The notes below the pieces were generated by a model. The model made no database searches. It worked only from the letters and a program-made list of their open reading frames with translations, and was not told the origin of the DNA. A stretch of DNA of 64,000 nucleotides from contig NZ_JAAGOY010000004.1 in the NCBI RefSeq assembly GCF_010500215.1, positions 1,240,001 through 1,304,000 of the forward strand. Reading direction: 5' to 3'. Both the position numbers and the translations under genes were made by a program. Shown here piece after piece: positions 45,353-56,018 of this stretch. Within the stretch, counting starts at the first letter, position 1; each line of letters opens with the position of its first letter. Source of the DNA: Aliiroseovarius sp. PrR006 (GTDB lineage Bacteria > Pseudomonadota > Alphaproteobacteria > Rhodobacterales > Rhodobacteraceae).

Positions 45353-45680
45353 GGTCTTTCTCCATTTTCGTCGTCATCAAGCGGAAGATGATTAAAGTTA
45401 TACCAGATGGACCAAAAGTGTATGCGGGTATTACAAACGCGCTCGAAACTTGCCTTCTAACAAGCAGTGTGCGCTGTTTCATGGCACCGTCAAGCAGGCA
45501 AAAAAGTCCGAGCCCCCAAAGAAGATTAAACGCGTGATGTTTGCAGAAAGTGGAAGCCATATTCTGAAAACGTCAAAAACGTGCCGCTCTTTCGCTTGAA
45601 ACCGACGTGGAATAAAGTTCTGTAAGTCCGGCGATGTCCCCGAAGTAGAACGTCGGGGCTTTTTGAGTGAGGGCGCAGAA
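45353..45680. other. 328-bp intergenic region between pfkB and the hydantoinase gene
   Basis: No supported gene. Short frames on either strand lack ribosome sites and family resemblance. GC is lower than average. The right end contains a terminator/antiterminator-like leader (45602-45664). Promoters for both divergent genes must lie here. Confidence 0.5.
45638..45664 (+). terminator. Terminator in the hydantoinase leader (possible attenuator)
   Basis: Stem CCCCGA (45638-45643) / TCGGGG (45653-45658) followed by CTTTTT ends 16 nt before the hydantoinase start. CCGACGT at 45602-45608 can instead pair with ACGTCGG at 45650-45656, which overlaps the terminator's 3' arm. Confidence 0.5.
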
Positions 45681-47684
45681 ATGGTATTGTCTTTGGGGGT
45701 CGACACGGGCGGAACCTATACCGATGCGGTATTGATCCGGGACGAGGCAAAGGTCATCGCCAGCGCGAAATCGCTGACCACCCGCACGGACCTGGCCATT
45801 GGCGTTGGAAAAGCCATTCAGGCGGTTCTTGAAAAGGCCGCTGTCGCGCCAGCAGATGTTGCAATGGCATCGCTATCCACAACCCTCGCGACGAATGCTT
45901 TGGTTGAAGGGCAAGGCGGGCGTGTCGCGCTGATTTATATTGGCTTTCGCGAAAGCGACCTTGGCAAGCATGGTTTGCATGACGCGCTGAAGGGCGATCC
46001 TGCGCTTGTGATCTCAGGCGGACACAACCATGCGGGCGGTCCAGCGGCGGAACTGGATCTTGATGCGCTTCGCGAGTTTCTGGCAACCCATGAAGGTATC
46101 TCGGGCTTTGCAGTCGCTGCACAATTTGCCACCCGCAATCCCGCACATGAGCTTGAAGTCGCGCGGATCATCACCGAGGTCACCGGCGCGCCTGTGACTT
46201 GCTCTCACCAGCTATCGTCCAAGCTAAATGGCCCCAAACGCGCCGTGACCGCAGTTCTGAACGCACGGCTGATCGGGATGATCGACAGGTTGATTGGTCG
46301 CGCACAGGACGCCTTATGTGACATCGGGATTGATGCGCCCATGATGGTCGTCCGAGGCGACGGCGCATTGATGAGCGCCGAGCAAGCCCGCGAGCGTCCG
46401 ATTGAAACCATCCTCAGCGGTCCTGCTGCCTCGATCGTCGGAGCGCGCTGGTTGACCAATGTGGACAATGCGCTGGTCTCGGACATTGGGGGGACGACCA
46501 CGGATATAGCGCTGATCCGCGACGGCAAACCGATGATCGACCCCGCCGGCGCACAGGTCGGGGGCTTCCGCACCATGGTCGAGGCCGTTGCCATGCGCAC
46601 CCATGGGTTGGGCGGAGACAGTCAGGTTCATCCCGTCAGCGAGGGCCTGACGGGTGGTGTCACCTTGGGTCCGCGCCGCGTTCTACCTGTGTCGTTGATT
46701 GCAGCGGAAGCGCCCGAGGCCGTCCACGCTGCGCTGGACGAGCAATTGCGCATGACGGCTCCGGGCGAACATGATGCCCGCTTCGCGCGCCGCGTGCCAA
46801 ACGTGCCAACCGACGGCATCGACGCGCGGGCGGAAACTTTGCTTGGTCGCCTAGGTGACGCTGTCCTGCCCCTGAACAAACTTCTGCAGTCCCGTCTGGA
46901 AAGCAGCGCGCTGACCCGGTTGATTGATCGCGGGATCGTTCAGGTTTCGGGCGTGACGCCATCGGATGCGAGCCACGTACTGGGCCGTTTGGACGCGTGG
47001 GACAGCGGGGCCGCGCTGAAAGGGCTCGAGCTATTCTCGCGCAAGCGTAGCGGCAGCGGCGCGCGGTTGGCCACCACGCCGGATGACATGGCGCAGAAGA
47101 TCATTAATCAAATGACCGAGCAGACCGCGCTGACCCTGCTGGAGACCGCCTTCGCCGAGGAAGCCGAGGATTTCGGACTGCCCCCCCAAACCCTCGCACG
47201 CCACGTATTGACCCAGCGCGGGTTGGCCAATCACCGTGGTCTGCTGGCGCTGGACGCGGCGTTGAACGTCGAAGTCGTGGGTCTGGGGGCATCCGCGCCA
47301 AGCTATTACCCTGCTGTTGGCGAGCGGTTGCACTGCAAGATGCGGCTGCCCGAACATGCGGGCGTCGCCAATGCCGTGGGGGCCGTTGTTGGCCGCGTGA
47401 CCTTCCGTCGCTCGGGCACCGTGACCTCGCCCGCCGAGGGGAAATTCCGCGTGCATCTGGAAACTGGACCCGAGGATTATCAGGACGCCGAACTGGCCAT
47501 GACGGCATTGGAAAAGCATCTACGCGAAGTTTCGCAGGATGCGGCAAGAACTGCGGGCGCAACGGATATCCACTTTGTCACCGAACGCGACGTCCGCTCC
47601 GCCCAGATCGAGGGGCAGAACGTGTTTGTCGAAGGCACCATTATGGTCGAGGCGAGCGGTCGACCGCGGGTTGCGGTGGGATAG
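45681..47684 (+). CDS. Hydantoinase/oxoprolinase family protein (HyuA-like)
   Basis: 667-residue ATP-dependent amidohydrolase-type protein. The N-terminal phosphate loop SLGVDTGGTYTDAVLIRDE and the mid-protein ALVSDIGGTTTDIALIRDGKP are the two actin-like ATP motifs of the family, and MMVVRGDGALMSAEQARERP and TILSGPAASIVGAR lie between. Members open 5-oxoproline, hydantoin or N-methylhydantoin rings, or belong to acetone carboxylase-like complexes. There is no HyuB partner next to it, so activity is uncertain. I start at ATG 45681 after GAGGG. It is convergent with the HlyD-like gene, only 2 nt apart. Confidence 0.82.
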   Translation: MVLSLGVDTGGTYTDAVLIRDEAKVIASAKSLTTRTDLAIGVGKAIQAVLEKAAVAPADVAMASLSTTLATNALVEGQGGRVALIYIGFRESDLGKHGLHDALKGDPALVISGGHNHAGGPAAELDLDALREFLATHEGISGFAVAAQFATRNPAHELEVARIITEVTGAPVTCSHQLSSKLNGPKRAVTAVLNARLIGMIDRLIGRAQDALCDIGIDAPMMVVRGDGALMSAEQARERPIETILSGPAASIVGARWLTNVDNALVSDIGGTTTDIALIRDGKPMIDPAGAQVGGFRTMVEAVAMRTHGLGGDSQVHPVSEGLTGGVTLGPRRVLPVSLIAAEAPEAVHAALDEQLRMTAPGEHDARFARRVPNVPTDGIDARAETLLGRLGDAVLPLNKLLQSRLESSALTRLIDRGIVQVSGVTPSDASHVLGRLDAWDSGAALKGLELFSRKRSGSGARLATTPDDMAQKIINQMTEQTALTLLETAFAEEAEDFGLPPQTLARHVLTQRGLANHRGLLALDAALNVEVVGLGASAPSYYPAVGERLHCKMRLPEHAGVANAVGAVVGRVTFRRSGTVTSPAEGKFRVHLETGPEDYQDAELAMTALEKHLREVSQDAARTAGATDIHFVTERDVRSAQIEGQNVFVEGTIMVEASGRPRVAVG

Positions 47685-47686
47685 AC

Positions 47687-48916
47687 CTATTGCCTGCTTT
47701 CGACCTTACTGCCGTCTTCCACAAGTGCGGACGGGTACAAGATCACGGTGTCGCCTTCAGCCAACCCTTGGCGCAGTTCCGTGAACACCCCATTGCTGTT
47801 GGCGATCTCGACACGGGTCAGCGCGGCCACGCCGTCAGTCACTTTGAACACCGACCAATCCCCATTGGTGCGGAACAGTGCGCTGGTCGGCACCGACAAA
47901 ACATCCTCGGCCTGCCACACGACAATGGCAGCCTCTAGCCGATAGCCATGCCCCAGCCCCGCGCGATCTTTCGGTGGGCTTTGGATTTCGATCTCGACCC
48001 GCACGCGCTGTTCCTCGATCCCCAAGGCCGAGGCTTTGGTGACGCCAAACGGATCCACCCGCGTGACGGCGCCAAACAACTCATTGTCCTGCCCCCAATC
48101 GCGCAGGATTACCGTATCGCCGACCGAAACTCGAACCGCGTCTGACGATATCAGGTTCACGATGACCTCAAGATCGGATGCGATGTCGCCAATCTCCATG
48201 ATCGGTGCACCTGCGGGCAAGACGGTTTCGCTTTCCTGGAACACCTGCAAGATGCGGCCGTCGATGGGGGACAGAAGCGGGATTTCCGGCAGGTTGCTGT
48301 TCGCCCCCGTGGATCCAAGATCGTCCTGCCCCACAAGAATGGCCTGCGCATTTGCCAGCTCTGCTTCGCGCATTGCGATCGAGGCCTCTGCCGTCGCGCG
48401 GCTTGCCCGGCTGGCCCGCCACGCGCTTTCTGCGCGGTCCAGCGTGGCTTTGCTTGCGATGCCACTATCAAACAGCGCACGCGAGCGTTCGACTTCAGAG
48501 TTCGCCAATTCTTCGTTTGCGAGCGCCGCCTCCAGACTGGCACGGGCCAGTTGAACGGCAGCGGACGCGGCTTCGACTGCGGCAACGGCTTGTTCACGCG
48601 TGCGACTATCAAGGACGGCCGGGTTGGTGGGTAGCATCCGCGCCACCACCGTTTCACCACTTGCCACCACGTCCCCGGGATGCACGCGCACACGCAACAG
48701 CCTGCCTGCAACCGGCGTCGACACGATATAGGTTTCCCGAACGCTAGTGCGCCCTTCTTCGACAATCGTGACCTCCATCGGTCCTTGCTGCACGGTGCCG
48801 AAATCCACCGGGATCGGCTTTGGCATGAGCAGCGCAATGATTGCAGCGCCGATAAAGCCGACAACCGCAAAGATCAGGACGCTCCGAGAGAGTTTCGCTT
48901 TTTTTTGCATTCCCAT
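47687..48916 (-). CDS. HlyD-family periplasmic adaptor of the ABC exporter
   Basis: 409-residue membrane fusion protein. An N-terminal anchor at about 12-30 (VLIFAVVGFIGAAIIALLM) is followed by a lipoyl half (VSTPVAGRLLRVRVHPGDVVASG), a long coiled coil (about 100-200, rich in Ala/Glu/Arg) and the second lipoyl half with beta-barrel (PLLSPIDGRILQVFQ). It should connect the ABC permease to an outer-membrane channel. The ATG overlaps the permease stop by one base (TAATG) with AAGGGAG before it. Third gene of the ATPase-permease-adaptor operon. Substrate unknown. Confidence 0.87.
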   Translation of the reverse strand: MGMQKKAKLSRSVLIFAVVGFIGAAIIALLMPKPIPVDFGTVQQGPMEVTIVEEGRTSVRETYIVSTPVAGRLLRVRVHPGDVVASGETVVARMLPTNPAVLDSRTREQAVAAVEAASAAVQLARASLEAALANEELANSEVERSRALFDSGIASKATLDRAESAWRASRASRATAEASIAMREAELANAQAILVGQDDLGSTGANSNLPEIPLLSPIDGRILQVFQESETVLPAGAPIMEIGDIASDLEVIVNLISSDAVRVSVGDTVILRDWGQDNELFGAVTRVDPFGVTKASALGIEEQRVRVEIEIQSPPKDRAGLGHGYRLEAAIVVWQAEDVLSVPTSALFRTNGDWSVFKVTDGVAALTRVEIANSNGVFTELRQGLAEGDTVILYPSALVEDGSKVESRQ

Positions 48917-51279
48917 TACTCCCTTGTTTTAAGGGCTAGAGTGATATCTGTAGACCGAATTTTGCGCTGCACAAGCCAACCGGACACCCCGGCGGCGCAG
49001 ACAACGACCGAGATCGAGCTGCCATAGGCTTTCGGCGCGAAGACAACCGGCACTTGGTAAAGATCCGTCGAAAAGCCCTGCGCGATCAGATGGGACAATC
49101 CTGTCCCCATCCACAAGCCAAGCGGCAGGGCCACAAGGACGACGACGGCCAGTTCGCCCAGCAGCACAAACGCGGCCTCCGAATGCCTGAAGCCCAACAC
49201 CCGCAGGCTGGCCAGATCGCGCGCACTTTCGTCCTGCGCGACACGGGCTACGTTGTAGACAATCCCGAATGTGATGGCGAAGGCCATAACCCCCATGATG
49301 AAGCGGGCCGAGCCCGCGCCTTCGTCCATGACCCGCTGAAAGGCTTCTTCGGCTTCGCTGCGCAAGCTGATCCCGGCCACTGCGGGCATATCTTTGAGGT
49401 CTGCGTAGACCTCAGACTGCGACCCATCCCGCATTGAAATATATGCCGCCGAGAACCGGTTTGGTTCGCCGATTTGACGCCCCAGCGCGTCCAGATCCAT
49501 ATAGGCGGGCGCACCCAACAGACTTTCAGCGATCCCTGCCACTTGTGTCACAACTGTTTGTTGACGCCCCTCGCGGATTTCCAACATCAGGGTATCGCCA
49601 ACCCCGACGTCTAGAACGTCCGCCAGCGGCGTGGACAGAACGATGCCTCGCTCGGGCAGCGCAATCGGTCGCAGGTCTTTATCCAAGGCGCGGTGAAGTA
49701 CGGGATCTGGGGTCAATCCTGTGATACTGCCCTTGTAGCTTCGCAAGCCATTGCGGAACACCACGGGCACAAAGCGGACGGGTTCGGCTTGCGATATCCC
49801 TTCCATCCCGCTCAGATCATAGATCGTCCGGCTGGGCACATTCTGAACAAAACTGACCGTTGCATCGGAGCGATCCACGACATTGAACGTCCGGTCGATG
49901 GCGACGTCAAACCCGTCATAGATGATCAACATCGCGAGGCTTAACGCCATGCCCGAGGCGATCCCAATCACAGCGCCCAGCATCCGCCACGGTTGGCGCA
50001 TCAGACGCCTAAGAACCATGCGGGTGGGTTGGTCCAGCCGCGCGAATACGCCCTTCTTGAAGGAAATCGAATGCGAGAAGTCCGGCGGTGTCGGTGGGCG
50101 CATGGCTTGGGCAGGTGTTAGCCGGAAAATCCCGCGCAAGGCCCAAACCCCGCCCAAGGTGGCAACGGCAATGCTGAGCAGCAGGCCCGATGCGAAGGAC
50201 GCGAATTCCAGCCGGAACAGCAGGAACGGCAGTTTGTAATAGGTCGTGTAGACCGGCACCATTGCGCGCCCCAAAAGCACGCCAAGAAGGCAGCCCAACG
50301 CGGCGCCAGTGACGGCGATGAACAGGGCGAGCTCCAGATAATGCGCCGCGACTTCCCGTTTCGAGTAGCCGAAGGCCCGGACCAGCCCGATCTCTTCCCG
50401 TTCGGCGGTGATCATGCGGCTAGTGACGATGTACAGAAGGAACGCTGCGACCATCATGAAAACGGGCGGCACGGTACTGGACGTGACCTCGAGCCCCGAG
50501 ATTTCCTCGCTTAGGAAACGATCTGAGGCAAAATCCTCGAGCCCATAGGATCCCGGTGCGCCAAACGGATCCAGAACTTGGTCGATCTGGTCCAGCACCG
50601 CGTCTTTGTTGGCCCCGCGCAGAAGCGACACCAAGGCCTCGTTGAAGGCGCCTTCAAGGTCGAGCGCCGCAGCAAGGGCAGGCCGCCCCATCCAGATCAC
50701 GCCAAACCGCGCGTCGTCTGGGATGAATTCGCCGGGGGCAGCAAAATAGATGAACTCGGGCGATTGCGCGGTGCCCACGACGCTGTACCAGCGGCGCACG
50801 CCGTGCAGCGTGACCTCAAGTTGCGCGCCCGGCAGAATGCCGTGGGCTGTCGCAAAGCTTTCCAACAGCAGGATTTCATCGGGTCGCTGCGCATCGGGCA
50901 TCCGCCCCTGCGTCAGGCGCACCTCGTTCAGATGCCGCCGCCCATGCAGCGGCAAAGACAGCACTTGCATGGAAATCGAGAACTCGCGGGTGTCCACCTT
51001 GGCGGACGCCATACTGTTCAACCGCGTCTCGACCGTCCGGATGCCGGGAATGTCGGCCAGTCGGCTTTCCACGTAGTTGGGCGCACGCACGACCGGCGCG
51101 AAGATATCGGCCAATTGGTGACGTTCGTAATAGGCGTCCCGGGTCAGGGTCAGCGAGGACACGAAACCCGACATCATAATCTGCAAGCCAACGCCGATCG
51201 CGATCACCACCATAATCGCAGCAGCCTGCGCTTTGATCCGCCACAGATCGCGCATGAGCTTGGCGTGAAGCGGAGTCAC
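48916..51279 (-). CDS. ABC transporter permease, FtsX-like
   Basis: 787-residue inner-membrane protein with two FtsX (MacB-type) permease units. The first hydrophobic helix is at about 14-36, followed by a large periplasmic domain, a three-helix block around 270-395 ([43 protein letters not shown]), a repeated unit from about 425, and a final block ending near the C-terminus ([35 protein letters not shown]). Such proteins work by mechanotransmission rather than classical import. ATGA overlap with the ATPase gene. Likely partner of the HlyD adaptor. Confidence 0.87.
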   Translation of the reverse strand: MTPLHAKLMRDLWRIKAQAAAIMVVIAIGVGLQIMMSGFVSSLTLTRDAYYERHQLADIFAPVVRAPNYVESRLADIPGIRTVETRLNSMASAKVDTREFSISMQVLSLPLHGRRHLNEVRLTQGRMPDAQRPDEILLLESFATAHGILPGAQLEVTLHGVRRWYSVVGTAQSPEFIYFAAPGEFIPDDARFGVIWMGRPALAAALDLEGAFNEALVSLLRGANKDAVLDQIDQVLDPFGAPGSYGLEDFASDRFLSEEISGLEVTSSTVPPVFMMVAAFLLYIVTSRMITAEREEIGLVRAFGYSKREVAAHYLELALFIAVTGAALGCLLGVLLGRAMVPVYTTYYKLPFLLFRLEFASFASGLLLSIAVATLGGVWALRGIFRLTPAQAMRPPTPPDFSHSISFKKGVFARLDQPTRMVLRRLMRQPWRMLGAVIGIASGMALSLAMLIIYDGFDVAIDRTFNVVDRSDATVSFVQNVPSRTIYDLSGMEGISQAEPVRFVPVVFRNGLRSYKGSITGLTPDPVLHRALDKDLRPIALPERGIVLSTPLADVLDVGVGDTLMLEIREGRQQTVVTQVAGIAESLLGAPAYMDLDALGRQIGEPNRFSAAYISMRDGSQSEVYADLKDMPAVAGISLRSEAEEAFQRVMDEGAGSARFIMGVMAFAITFGIVYNVARVAQDESARDLASLRVLGFRHSEAAFVLLGELAVVVLVALPLGLWMGTGLSHLIAQGFSTDLYQVPVVFAPKAYGSSISVVVCAAGVSGWLVQRKIRSTDITLALKTRE

Positions 51280-52004
51280 CAGTGGATCTCCTCGGCCGAA
51301 ACGCGGTTTTTGTTCAGCTCGACCTTCTGGATTTGACCGTCCGCGAAGTGAATCACCCGATCGGCCATCGCCGCCGTCGCCGCGGCATGGGTGATCAGCA
51401 GAACGGTCGTGCCCAGCGCCTCGTTCACATCTTGGATAACCCGCAAAACAGCGCGGCCTGTTGCACTATCCAGCGCGCCCGTAGGTTCGTCGCAAAACAA
51501 CACATCCGGTTGCTTCGCCACGGCGCGCGCGATGGCGACTCGTTGCTGCTCGCCCCCGGACAGTTGCGCCGGAAAGTGGTCAATGCGCTTGGTCAGCCCA
51601 ACAAGTTCAAGCGCGTGTTCGGCGGTGATGGGATTCTCGGAGATCTCGGTCACCAGCTCGACATTTTCGCGCGCGGTCAAGCTTGGCATCAAGTTATAAA
51701 ACTGAAAGACAAACCCCACATGGCGCCGCCGATAATTAGTCAGCCCACGGTCATCCAGATCCGTCAGAATCTGGTCGCGAAACTGGACCGTTCCGGACGA
51801 GGCGCGATCCAGCCCGCCCAAGATGTTCAAAAGCGTGGACTTTCCGCTGCCGGACGGCCCAAGCAGCACGACAATCTCACCATCGCCAATTTCAAGATCA
51901 GCCCCCCGCAGCGCATGCACCGCCGAGTGGCCCTCGCCATATGTCTTGGTCAGGTCCTGAACCTTGAAGGCGTGGTTTATGTCTGTGTCATGCGCCGATG
52001 TCAT
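51276..52004 (-). CDS. ABC transporter ATP-binding protein (MacB/LolD type)
   Basis: 242-residue ATPase. Walker [21 protein letters not shown]-loop [19 protein letters not shown], signature [19 protein letters not shown], Walker [18 protein letters not shown] and the H-loop in LLITHAAA. This layout is typical of the MacB/LolD/FtsE group that pairs with FtsX-like permeases. First gene of the operon. A short N-terminal acidic stretch precedes the nucleotide domain. Cytoplasmic face of the inner membrane. Confidence 0.93.
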   Translation of the reverse strand: MTSAHDTDINHAFKVQDLTKTYGEGHSAVHALRGADLEIGDGEIVVLLGPSGSGKSTLLNILGGLDRASSGTVQFRDQILTDLDDRGLTNYRRRHVGFVFQFYNLMPSLTARENVELVTEISENPITAEHALELVGLTKRIDHFPAQLSGGEQQRVAIARAVAKQPDVLFCDEPTGALDSATGRAVLRVIQDVNEALGTTVLLITHAAATAAMADRVIHFADGQIQKVELNKNRVSAEEIHW

Positions 52005-52115
52005 GACTTACAGTAACATGAGCCGCGCGATTGGAATATTGATCAATGTCAACAACTCGGCCCATCTGCAGACCACATGCCAACAGCTTACGCGTCATGA
52101 ATTTTCGGGGGTAAA

Positions 52116-52202
52116 TGGTGCGGTCGGCGGGACTCGAACCCGCACGAGTGTTACCTCACAGCGACCTCAACGCTGCGCGTCTACCAATTCCGCCACGACC
52201 GC
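52116..52202 (-). tRNA. tRNA-Leu (GAG anticodon)
   Basis: 87-nt class II tRNA. Acceptor GCGGTCG / CGACCGC, D-arm with GGAATTGGTAGACGC, anticodon stem CAGCG / CGCTG with loop TTGAGGT (anticodon GAG, reading CTC/CTT), long variable arm, T-loop GGTTCGAGTCC, discriminator A and encoded CCA. Confidence 0.96.
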
Positions 52203-52317
52203 ATGTCAGGCTAGGTGACGCGCTTCATAGCGAAGGGGCTGGATATTGTGAAGACCAAAACCGACGCGTGAAAAGAATTTCCGCGTGCTTTTTGACAAGC
52301 GACCATTCAGGTGCCAC

Positions 52318-53010
52318 ATGACGGTCATGGACAACGCTTTGGATATGCCCCCCGTCACATGGGAAGTCGCCTCGGATCTTGTAGAGTACGAGACTGCCGT
52401 CGCCCGAATGGAAGCCCATGCCGACGCCATGGCGCGTGGCGAAGCAGGCGAGCTGATCTGGCTTTTGGAACATCCGCCCCTTTATACGGCGGGCACCTCG
52501 GCCAATCCGCGCGATCTGGTCGCACCGGATCGCTTCCCTGTCTATGAAAGCAAGCGCGGCGGGCAGTATACCTATCACGGCCCCGGCCAGCGCGTGGCTT
52601 ATGTCATGCTGGATGTAGGTAAACGCGGGCGGGATGTGCGGGCGTTCGTCGCCGCGCTGGAAGAATGGGTCATCAAAACCCTTGCCGAGTTCAACGTGAC
52701 CGGCGAACGGCGCGAAGGGCGCGTGGGTGTCTGGGTCGTGCGCGATGACAAGCCACTGACCGCGTTGGGGCAGCCGCCCGAGGACAAGATCGCCGCCATC
52801 GGCGTGCGCCTACGCAAGTGGATCAGCTTCCACGGCATCTCGATCAATGTCGAACCGGACCTTGAACATTTCTCGGGTATTGTGCCTTGCGGGATCTCCG
52901 AACACGGCGTGACCAGCCTGGTAGATCTGGGTCTTCCGGTCACGATGGATGATCTGGATGTGGCCCTGCGTCGTGTCTTTGACGAGGTATTTGGCCCAGA
53001 CCAGCGTTAA
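52318..53010 (+). CDS. lipB: Lipoyl(octanoyl) transferase
   Basis: 230-residue enzyme moving octanoyl groups from acyl carrier protein to lipoyl domains. Visible: [22 protein letters not shown], the substrate loop [46 protein letters not shown], and the active-site cysteine in [14 protein letters not shown] with the conserved lysine upstream in RLRKW. The start is ambiguous between ATG 52318 (AGGTG upstream) and ATG 52327. Single gene after tRNA-Leu. Confidence 0.95.
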   Translation: MTVMDNALDMPPVTWEVASDLVEYETAVARMEAHADAMARGEAGELIWLLEHPPLYTAGTSANPRDLVAPDRFPVYESKRGGQYTYHGPGQRVAYVMLDVGKRGRDVRAFVAALEEWVIKTLAEFNVTGERREGRVGVWVVRDDKPLTALGQPPEDKIAAIGVRLRKWISFHGISINVEPDLEHFSGIVPCGISEHGVTSLVDLGLPVTMDDLDVALRRVFDEVFGPDQR

Positions 53011-53125
53011 TTTGCAGCTTTTCACACCTGCGACATAGGTACCCCTTCCCTTTGGGGCGAAATTAAAGCAGGTTCCCCCCTGAATTCGCGTCATCTGGCG
53101 CATGTGATCAAGCAAGAGGACTACT

Positions 53126-53599
53126 ATGAAAACGATTCTCTCATCCGCAGCCATGATCATCGCACTGTCCGGCACTGCGTTTGCCGAAGGCGATGCCGCA
53201 AAAGGCGAAAAAGACTTCAAGAAGTGCAAATCGTGCCACACCATCGTTGATGACGCAGGCGAAGTGATCTTCAAAGGCGGCAAAACCGGCCCGAACCTGT
53301 ACGGTGTTGTTGGCCGTCAGGCTGGTACCGTGGAAGGCTTCAAATACGGTAACTCGATCGTAGATGCCGGTGCTGCTGGTCTGGTTTGGGACGCAGATTC
53401 GCTGGCTTCCTATATCAAAGACCCCAAAGGCTTCATGAAAGAAGTCACCGGCGACAGTTCCGCCAAGTCGAAGATGACTTTCAAATGGGGCAAGCCGGAA
53501 AACATCATCGCCTATCTGGCCACCTTCACACCTGAAATGCCGGCAGAAGAAGCCGCTGAAGGCGAGGCAGCCGAAGCCGAATCGACGACCACCAACTAA
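53126..53599 (+). CDS. cycA: Periplasmic cytochrome c (c2 type)
   Basis: 157-residue precursor. Signal peptide 1-20 (MKTILSSAAMIIALSGTAFA), haem attachment CKSCH (about residues 34-38), GGKTGPNLYGVVGRQAGT, and the axial methionine in SKSKMTFKWG. The C-terminus is an acidic Glu/Ala-rich tail (EEAAEGEAAEAEST). It carries electrons from the bc1 complex to the oxidase, and ctaD follows 195 nt later. It begins after GAGGA. The symbol follows the Rhodobacter/Roseobacter habit for the c2 gene. Confidence 0.88.
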   Translation: MKTILSSAAMIIALSGTAFAEGDAAKGEKDFKKCKSCHTIVDDAGEVIFKGGKTGPNLYGVVGRQAGTVEGFKYGNSIVDAGAAGLVWDADSLASYIKDPKGFMKEVTGDSSAKSKMTFKWGKPENIIAYLATFTPEMPAEEAAEGEAAEAESTTTN

Positions 53600-53636
53600 G
53601 AAACTCGACCAACAGGTCGTGTTATTGCGCTAACGG

Positions 53637-53679
53637 TGCGTCCCGCATGGAATTTATGTCCGCGGGACGCATTTTTTTT
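53637..53679 (+). terminator. Terminator after the cytochrome c gene
   Basis: Perfect 10-bp stem TGCGTCCCGC (53637-53646) / GCGGGACGCA (53662-53671), 15-nt loop, then eight T. Confidence 0.92.
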
Positions 53680-53743
53680 GGCAATTCGTTGCAATGCAGC
53701 GTTGCCCCTGACCCTTCCTGCATATTAAACACGTTAAAAAGCC

Positions 53744-53764
53744 GGGCAGGGTGACTCCCTGCCC
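53744..53764 (+). promoter_or_regulatory. Hairpin in the ctaD leader
   Basis: Perfect stem GGGCAGGG / CCCTGCCC with a 5-nt loop, ending 30 nt before the ctaD start codon. Purpose unknown; mRNA stability or a control element are possible. Confidence 0.4.
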
Positions 53765-53794
53765 TGTCCTCGTTAACCCCAAAGGGAGGGATAC

Positions 53795-55468
53795 ATGGCG
53801 GACGCAGCCATCCACGACCACGACCACCACGACGATCGTGGTTTCTTTACACGGTGGTTCATGTCGACCAACCACAAGGACATCGGTATCCTGTACCTGT
53901 TCCTTGCTGGTCTGACCGGCCTCATCTCGGTTACTTTCACTGTCTACATGCGCATGGAGCTTATGGATCCGGGCGTTCAGTACATGTGCCTTGAAGGCGC
54001 ACGACTGATTGCCGATTCTGCGGCTGAATGTACGCCCAACGGCCACCTCTGGAACGTGATGATCACCTATCACGGCGTCCTGATGATGTTCTTCGTCGTC
54101 ATTCCCGCCCTGTTTGGTGGTTTCGGCAACTACTTCATGCCGCTGCAGATCGGTGCGCCGGACATGGCGTTCCCACGCATGAACAACCTGTCGTTCTGGC
54201 TGTATGCCACGGGTGTTGCACTTGGCGTTGCCTCGCTGCTGGCACCGGGTGGTAACGACCAGCTGGGTTCGGGCGTTGGTTGGGTTCTATACCCGCCGCT
54301 GTCCACGACCGAGGGCGGATACTCGATGGATCTGGCGATCTTCGCCGTTCACGTCTCGGGTGCGTCGTCGATCCTGGGTGCGATCAACATCATCACCACC
54401 TTCCTGAACATGCGTGCCCCGGGCATGACCCTGTTCAAGGTGCCTCTGTTCGCTTGGTCGATCTTCGTGACTGCATGGCTGATCCTTCTGTCGCTGCCGG
54501 TTCTGGCAGGCGCCATCACCATGCTGCTGATCGACCGTAACTTCGGCGGGACCTTCTTTGACCCCGCTGGCGGTGGCGACCCGATCCTGTACCAGCACAT
54601 CCTGTGGTTCTTCGGCCACCCGGAAGTGTACATCGTGATCCTGCCTGGCTTCGGCCTGATCAGCCACGTCATCGGCACCTTCGCCCGCAAACCGATCTTC
54701 GGCTATCTGCCGATGGTCTGGGCGCTGATCGCCATCGGCGTTATCGGCTTCGTCGTGTGGGCACACCACATGTACACCGTTGGCATGTCGCTGCAGCAGC
54801 AGTCCTACTTCATGCTGGCCACGATGGTCATCGCGGTTCCGACCGGCGTTAAGATCTTCTCGTGGATCGCAACGATGTGGGGAGGCTCGATCGAGTTCAA
54901 AACCCCGATGCTGTTCGCTTTCGGCTTCCTGTTCCTGTTCACCATCGGTGGTGTAACCGGAGTTGTGCTGTCGCAGGCTGGTGTCGACCGTCTGTACCAC
55001 GACACCTACTATGTTGTGGCGCACTTCCACTACACCATGTCCATGGGCGCGGCCTTCTGTATCTTCGCAGGCATCTATTTCTGGTTTGCCAAGATGTCAG
55101 GCCGTCAGTACCCGGAATGGGCGGGTAAGCTTCACTTCTGGATGTTCTTCATCGGTGTGAACGTGACCTTCTTCCCGCAGCACTTCCTGGGCCGTCAGGG
55201 CATGCCGCGTCGTTACATCGACTATCCGGAAGCTTTCGCCTACTGGAACAAGATCAGCTCGATCGGCGCTATGATCTCGTTCGCTTCGTTCCTGCTGTTC
55301 ATCGGCATCGTGTTCTACACTCTGCTGGCTGGTCGCCGTGAAAACCGCGCCAACTACTGGAACGAATATGCGGATACGCTGGAATGGACCCTGCCCAGCC
55401 CGCCGCCGGAGCACACCTTTGAAATCCTGCCGAAGCAGGAAGAGTGGGACAAAGGCCACTCGCACTAA
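53795..55468 (+). CDS. ctaD: Cytochrome c oxidase subunit I (aa3 type)
   Basis: 557-residue catalytic subunit with twelve membrane segments. Landmarks: [18 protein letters not shown] near the start, haem a histidine in [12 protein letters not shown], CuB/haem a3 centre [17 protein letters not shown] (His-Tyr cross-link region), [12 protein letters not shown], the K-channel region and [17 protein letters not shown] with the haem ligands. The E of PEVY and the D-channel block fit the type A1 oxidases. An N-terminal His/Asp run (HDHDHHDDR) is a local oddity. Ribosome site GGGAGGG. Subunits II and III are not adjacent. Terminator follows. Confidence 0.97.
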   Translation: MADAAIHDHDHHDDRGFFTRWFMSTNHKDIGILYLFLAGLTGLISVTFTVYMRMELMDPGVQYMCLEGARLIADSAAECTPNGHLWNVMITYHGVLMMFFVVIPALFGGFGNYFMPLQIGAPDMAFPRMNNLSFWLYATGVALGVASLLAPGGNDQLGSGVGWVLYPPLSTTEGGYSMDLAIFAVHVSGASSILGAINIITTFLNMRAPGMTLFKVPLFAWSIFVTAWLILLSLPVLAGAITMLLIDRNFGGTFFDPAGGGDPILYQHILWFFGHPEVYIVILPGFGLISHVIGTFARKPIFGYLPMVWALIAIGVIGFVVWAHHMYTVGMSLQQQSYFMLATMVIAVPTGVKIFSWIATMWGGSIEFKTPMLFAFGFLFLFTIGGVTGVVLSQAGVDRLYHDTYYVVAHFHYTMSMGAAFCIFAGIYFWFAKMSGRQYPEWAGKLHFWMFFIGVNVTFFPQHFLGRQGMPRRYIDYPEAFAYWNKISSIGAMISFASFLLFIGIVFYTLLAGRRENRANYWNEYADTLEWTLPSPPPEHTFEILPKQEEWDKGHSH

Positions 55469-55485
55469 GGTGAGACTGAATAAAG

Positions 55486-55514
55486 AAAAGGCCCGGATCT
55501 TCCGGGCCTTTTTT
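55486..55514. terminator. Terminator after ctaD
   Basis: Perfect 12-bp stem AAAAGGCCCGGA (55486-55497) / TCCGGGCCTTTT (55501-55512), 3-nt loop, T-run; bidirectional between convergent genes. Confidence 0.92.
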
Positions 55515-55528
55515 GTTGCGGATGAGGT

Positions 55529-55879
55529 TCAGGGCAAATCCAACTGGAACCGTTCCTGCCCCCAGCCATCCACACTTGTCCTCGCCCGGATCCAGACAGT
55601 GCTTACACCCTCCGGTACATCAACGTCCGACAAGCTGCGGGTAAAGGGCTGTTCGTTCACGTGAGGATGCGCCAGAACGCGGGTGCCCAATACCATGCCC
55701 GCCTCGGTCTCGACCCGCCAGCCATCGGCATAGTCATCCCATCCCACTTCGGCATGGGTCAGTGTCACGCTAAAGGACCAGCCAGAACCGTCGCTTCGCG
55801 CGGTCGCTCCATCGATCACCGCGTCATGAGCCCACACAGGCCCGGCCATCAGAAGCAGCCCCACTATATATGTGCGCAT
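55529..55879 (-). CDS. Exported hypothetical protein
   Basis: 116-residue protein with a signal peptide at 1-17 (MRTYIVGLLLMAGPVWA) and a small predicted beta-sandwich: SGWSFSVTLTHAEVGWDDYADGW, GTRVLAHPHVNEQPFTRSL and VWIRARTSVDGWGQERFQLDL. Likely periplasmic. I do not recognise the family; the HPHxNEQPF block looks conserved and could be ligand binding. It lies alone between the ctaD terminator and the divergent DUF2244 gene. Confidence 0.7.
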   Translation of the reverse strand: MRTYIVGLLLMAGPVWAHDAVIDGATARSDGSGWSFSVTLTHAEVGWDDYADGWRVETEAGMVLGTRVLAHPHVNEQPFTRSLSDVDVPEGVSTVWIRARTSVDGWGQERFQLDLP

Positions 55880-56018
55880 CGCGCCCTCCTATCGCTGAGA
55901 CAAGACTGCGCCCATCGCGACAGAAACGCCAATCACATGGCAGCGAGCACGCCCTGCGCCTCTTGCCAAGCCCGCCCGTGATTTGCGAAAATTTCCCTGT
56001 TCAGAAAGAGGTTCCCCG

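Noticed and set aside
45321-45560. 79-codon frame upstream of pfkB on the minus strand
   Set aside because: It overlaps the conserved N-terminal coding of pfkB in another frame and shows no family resemblance.
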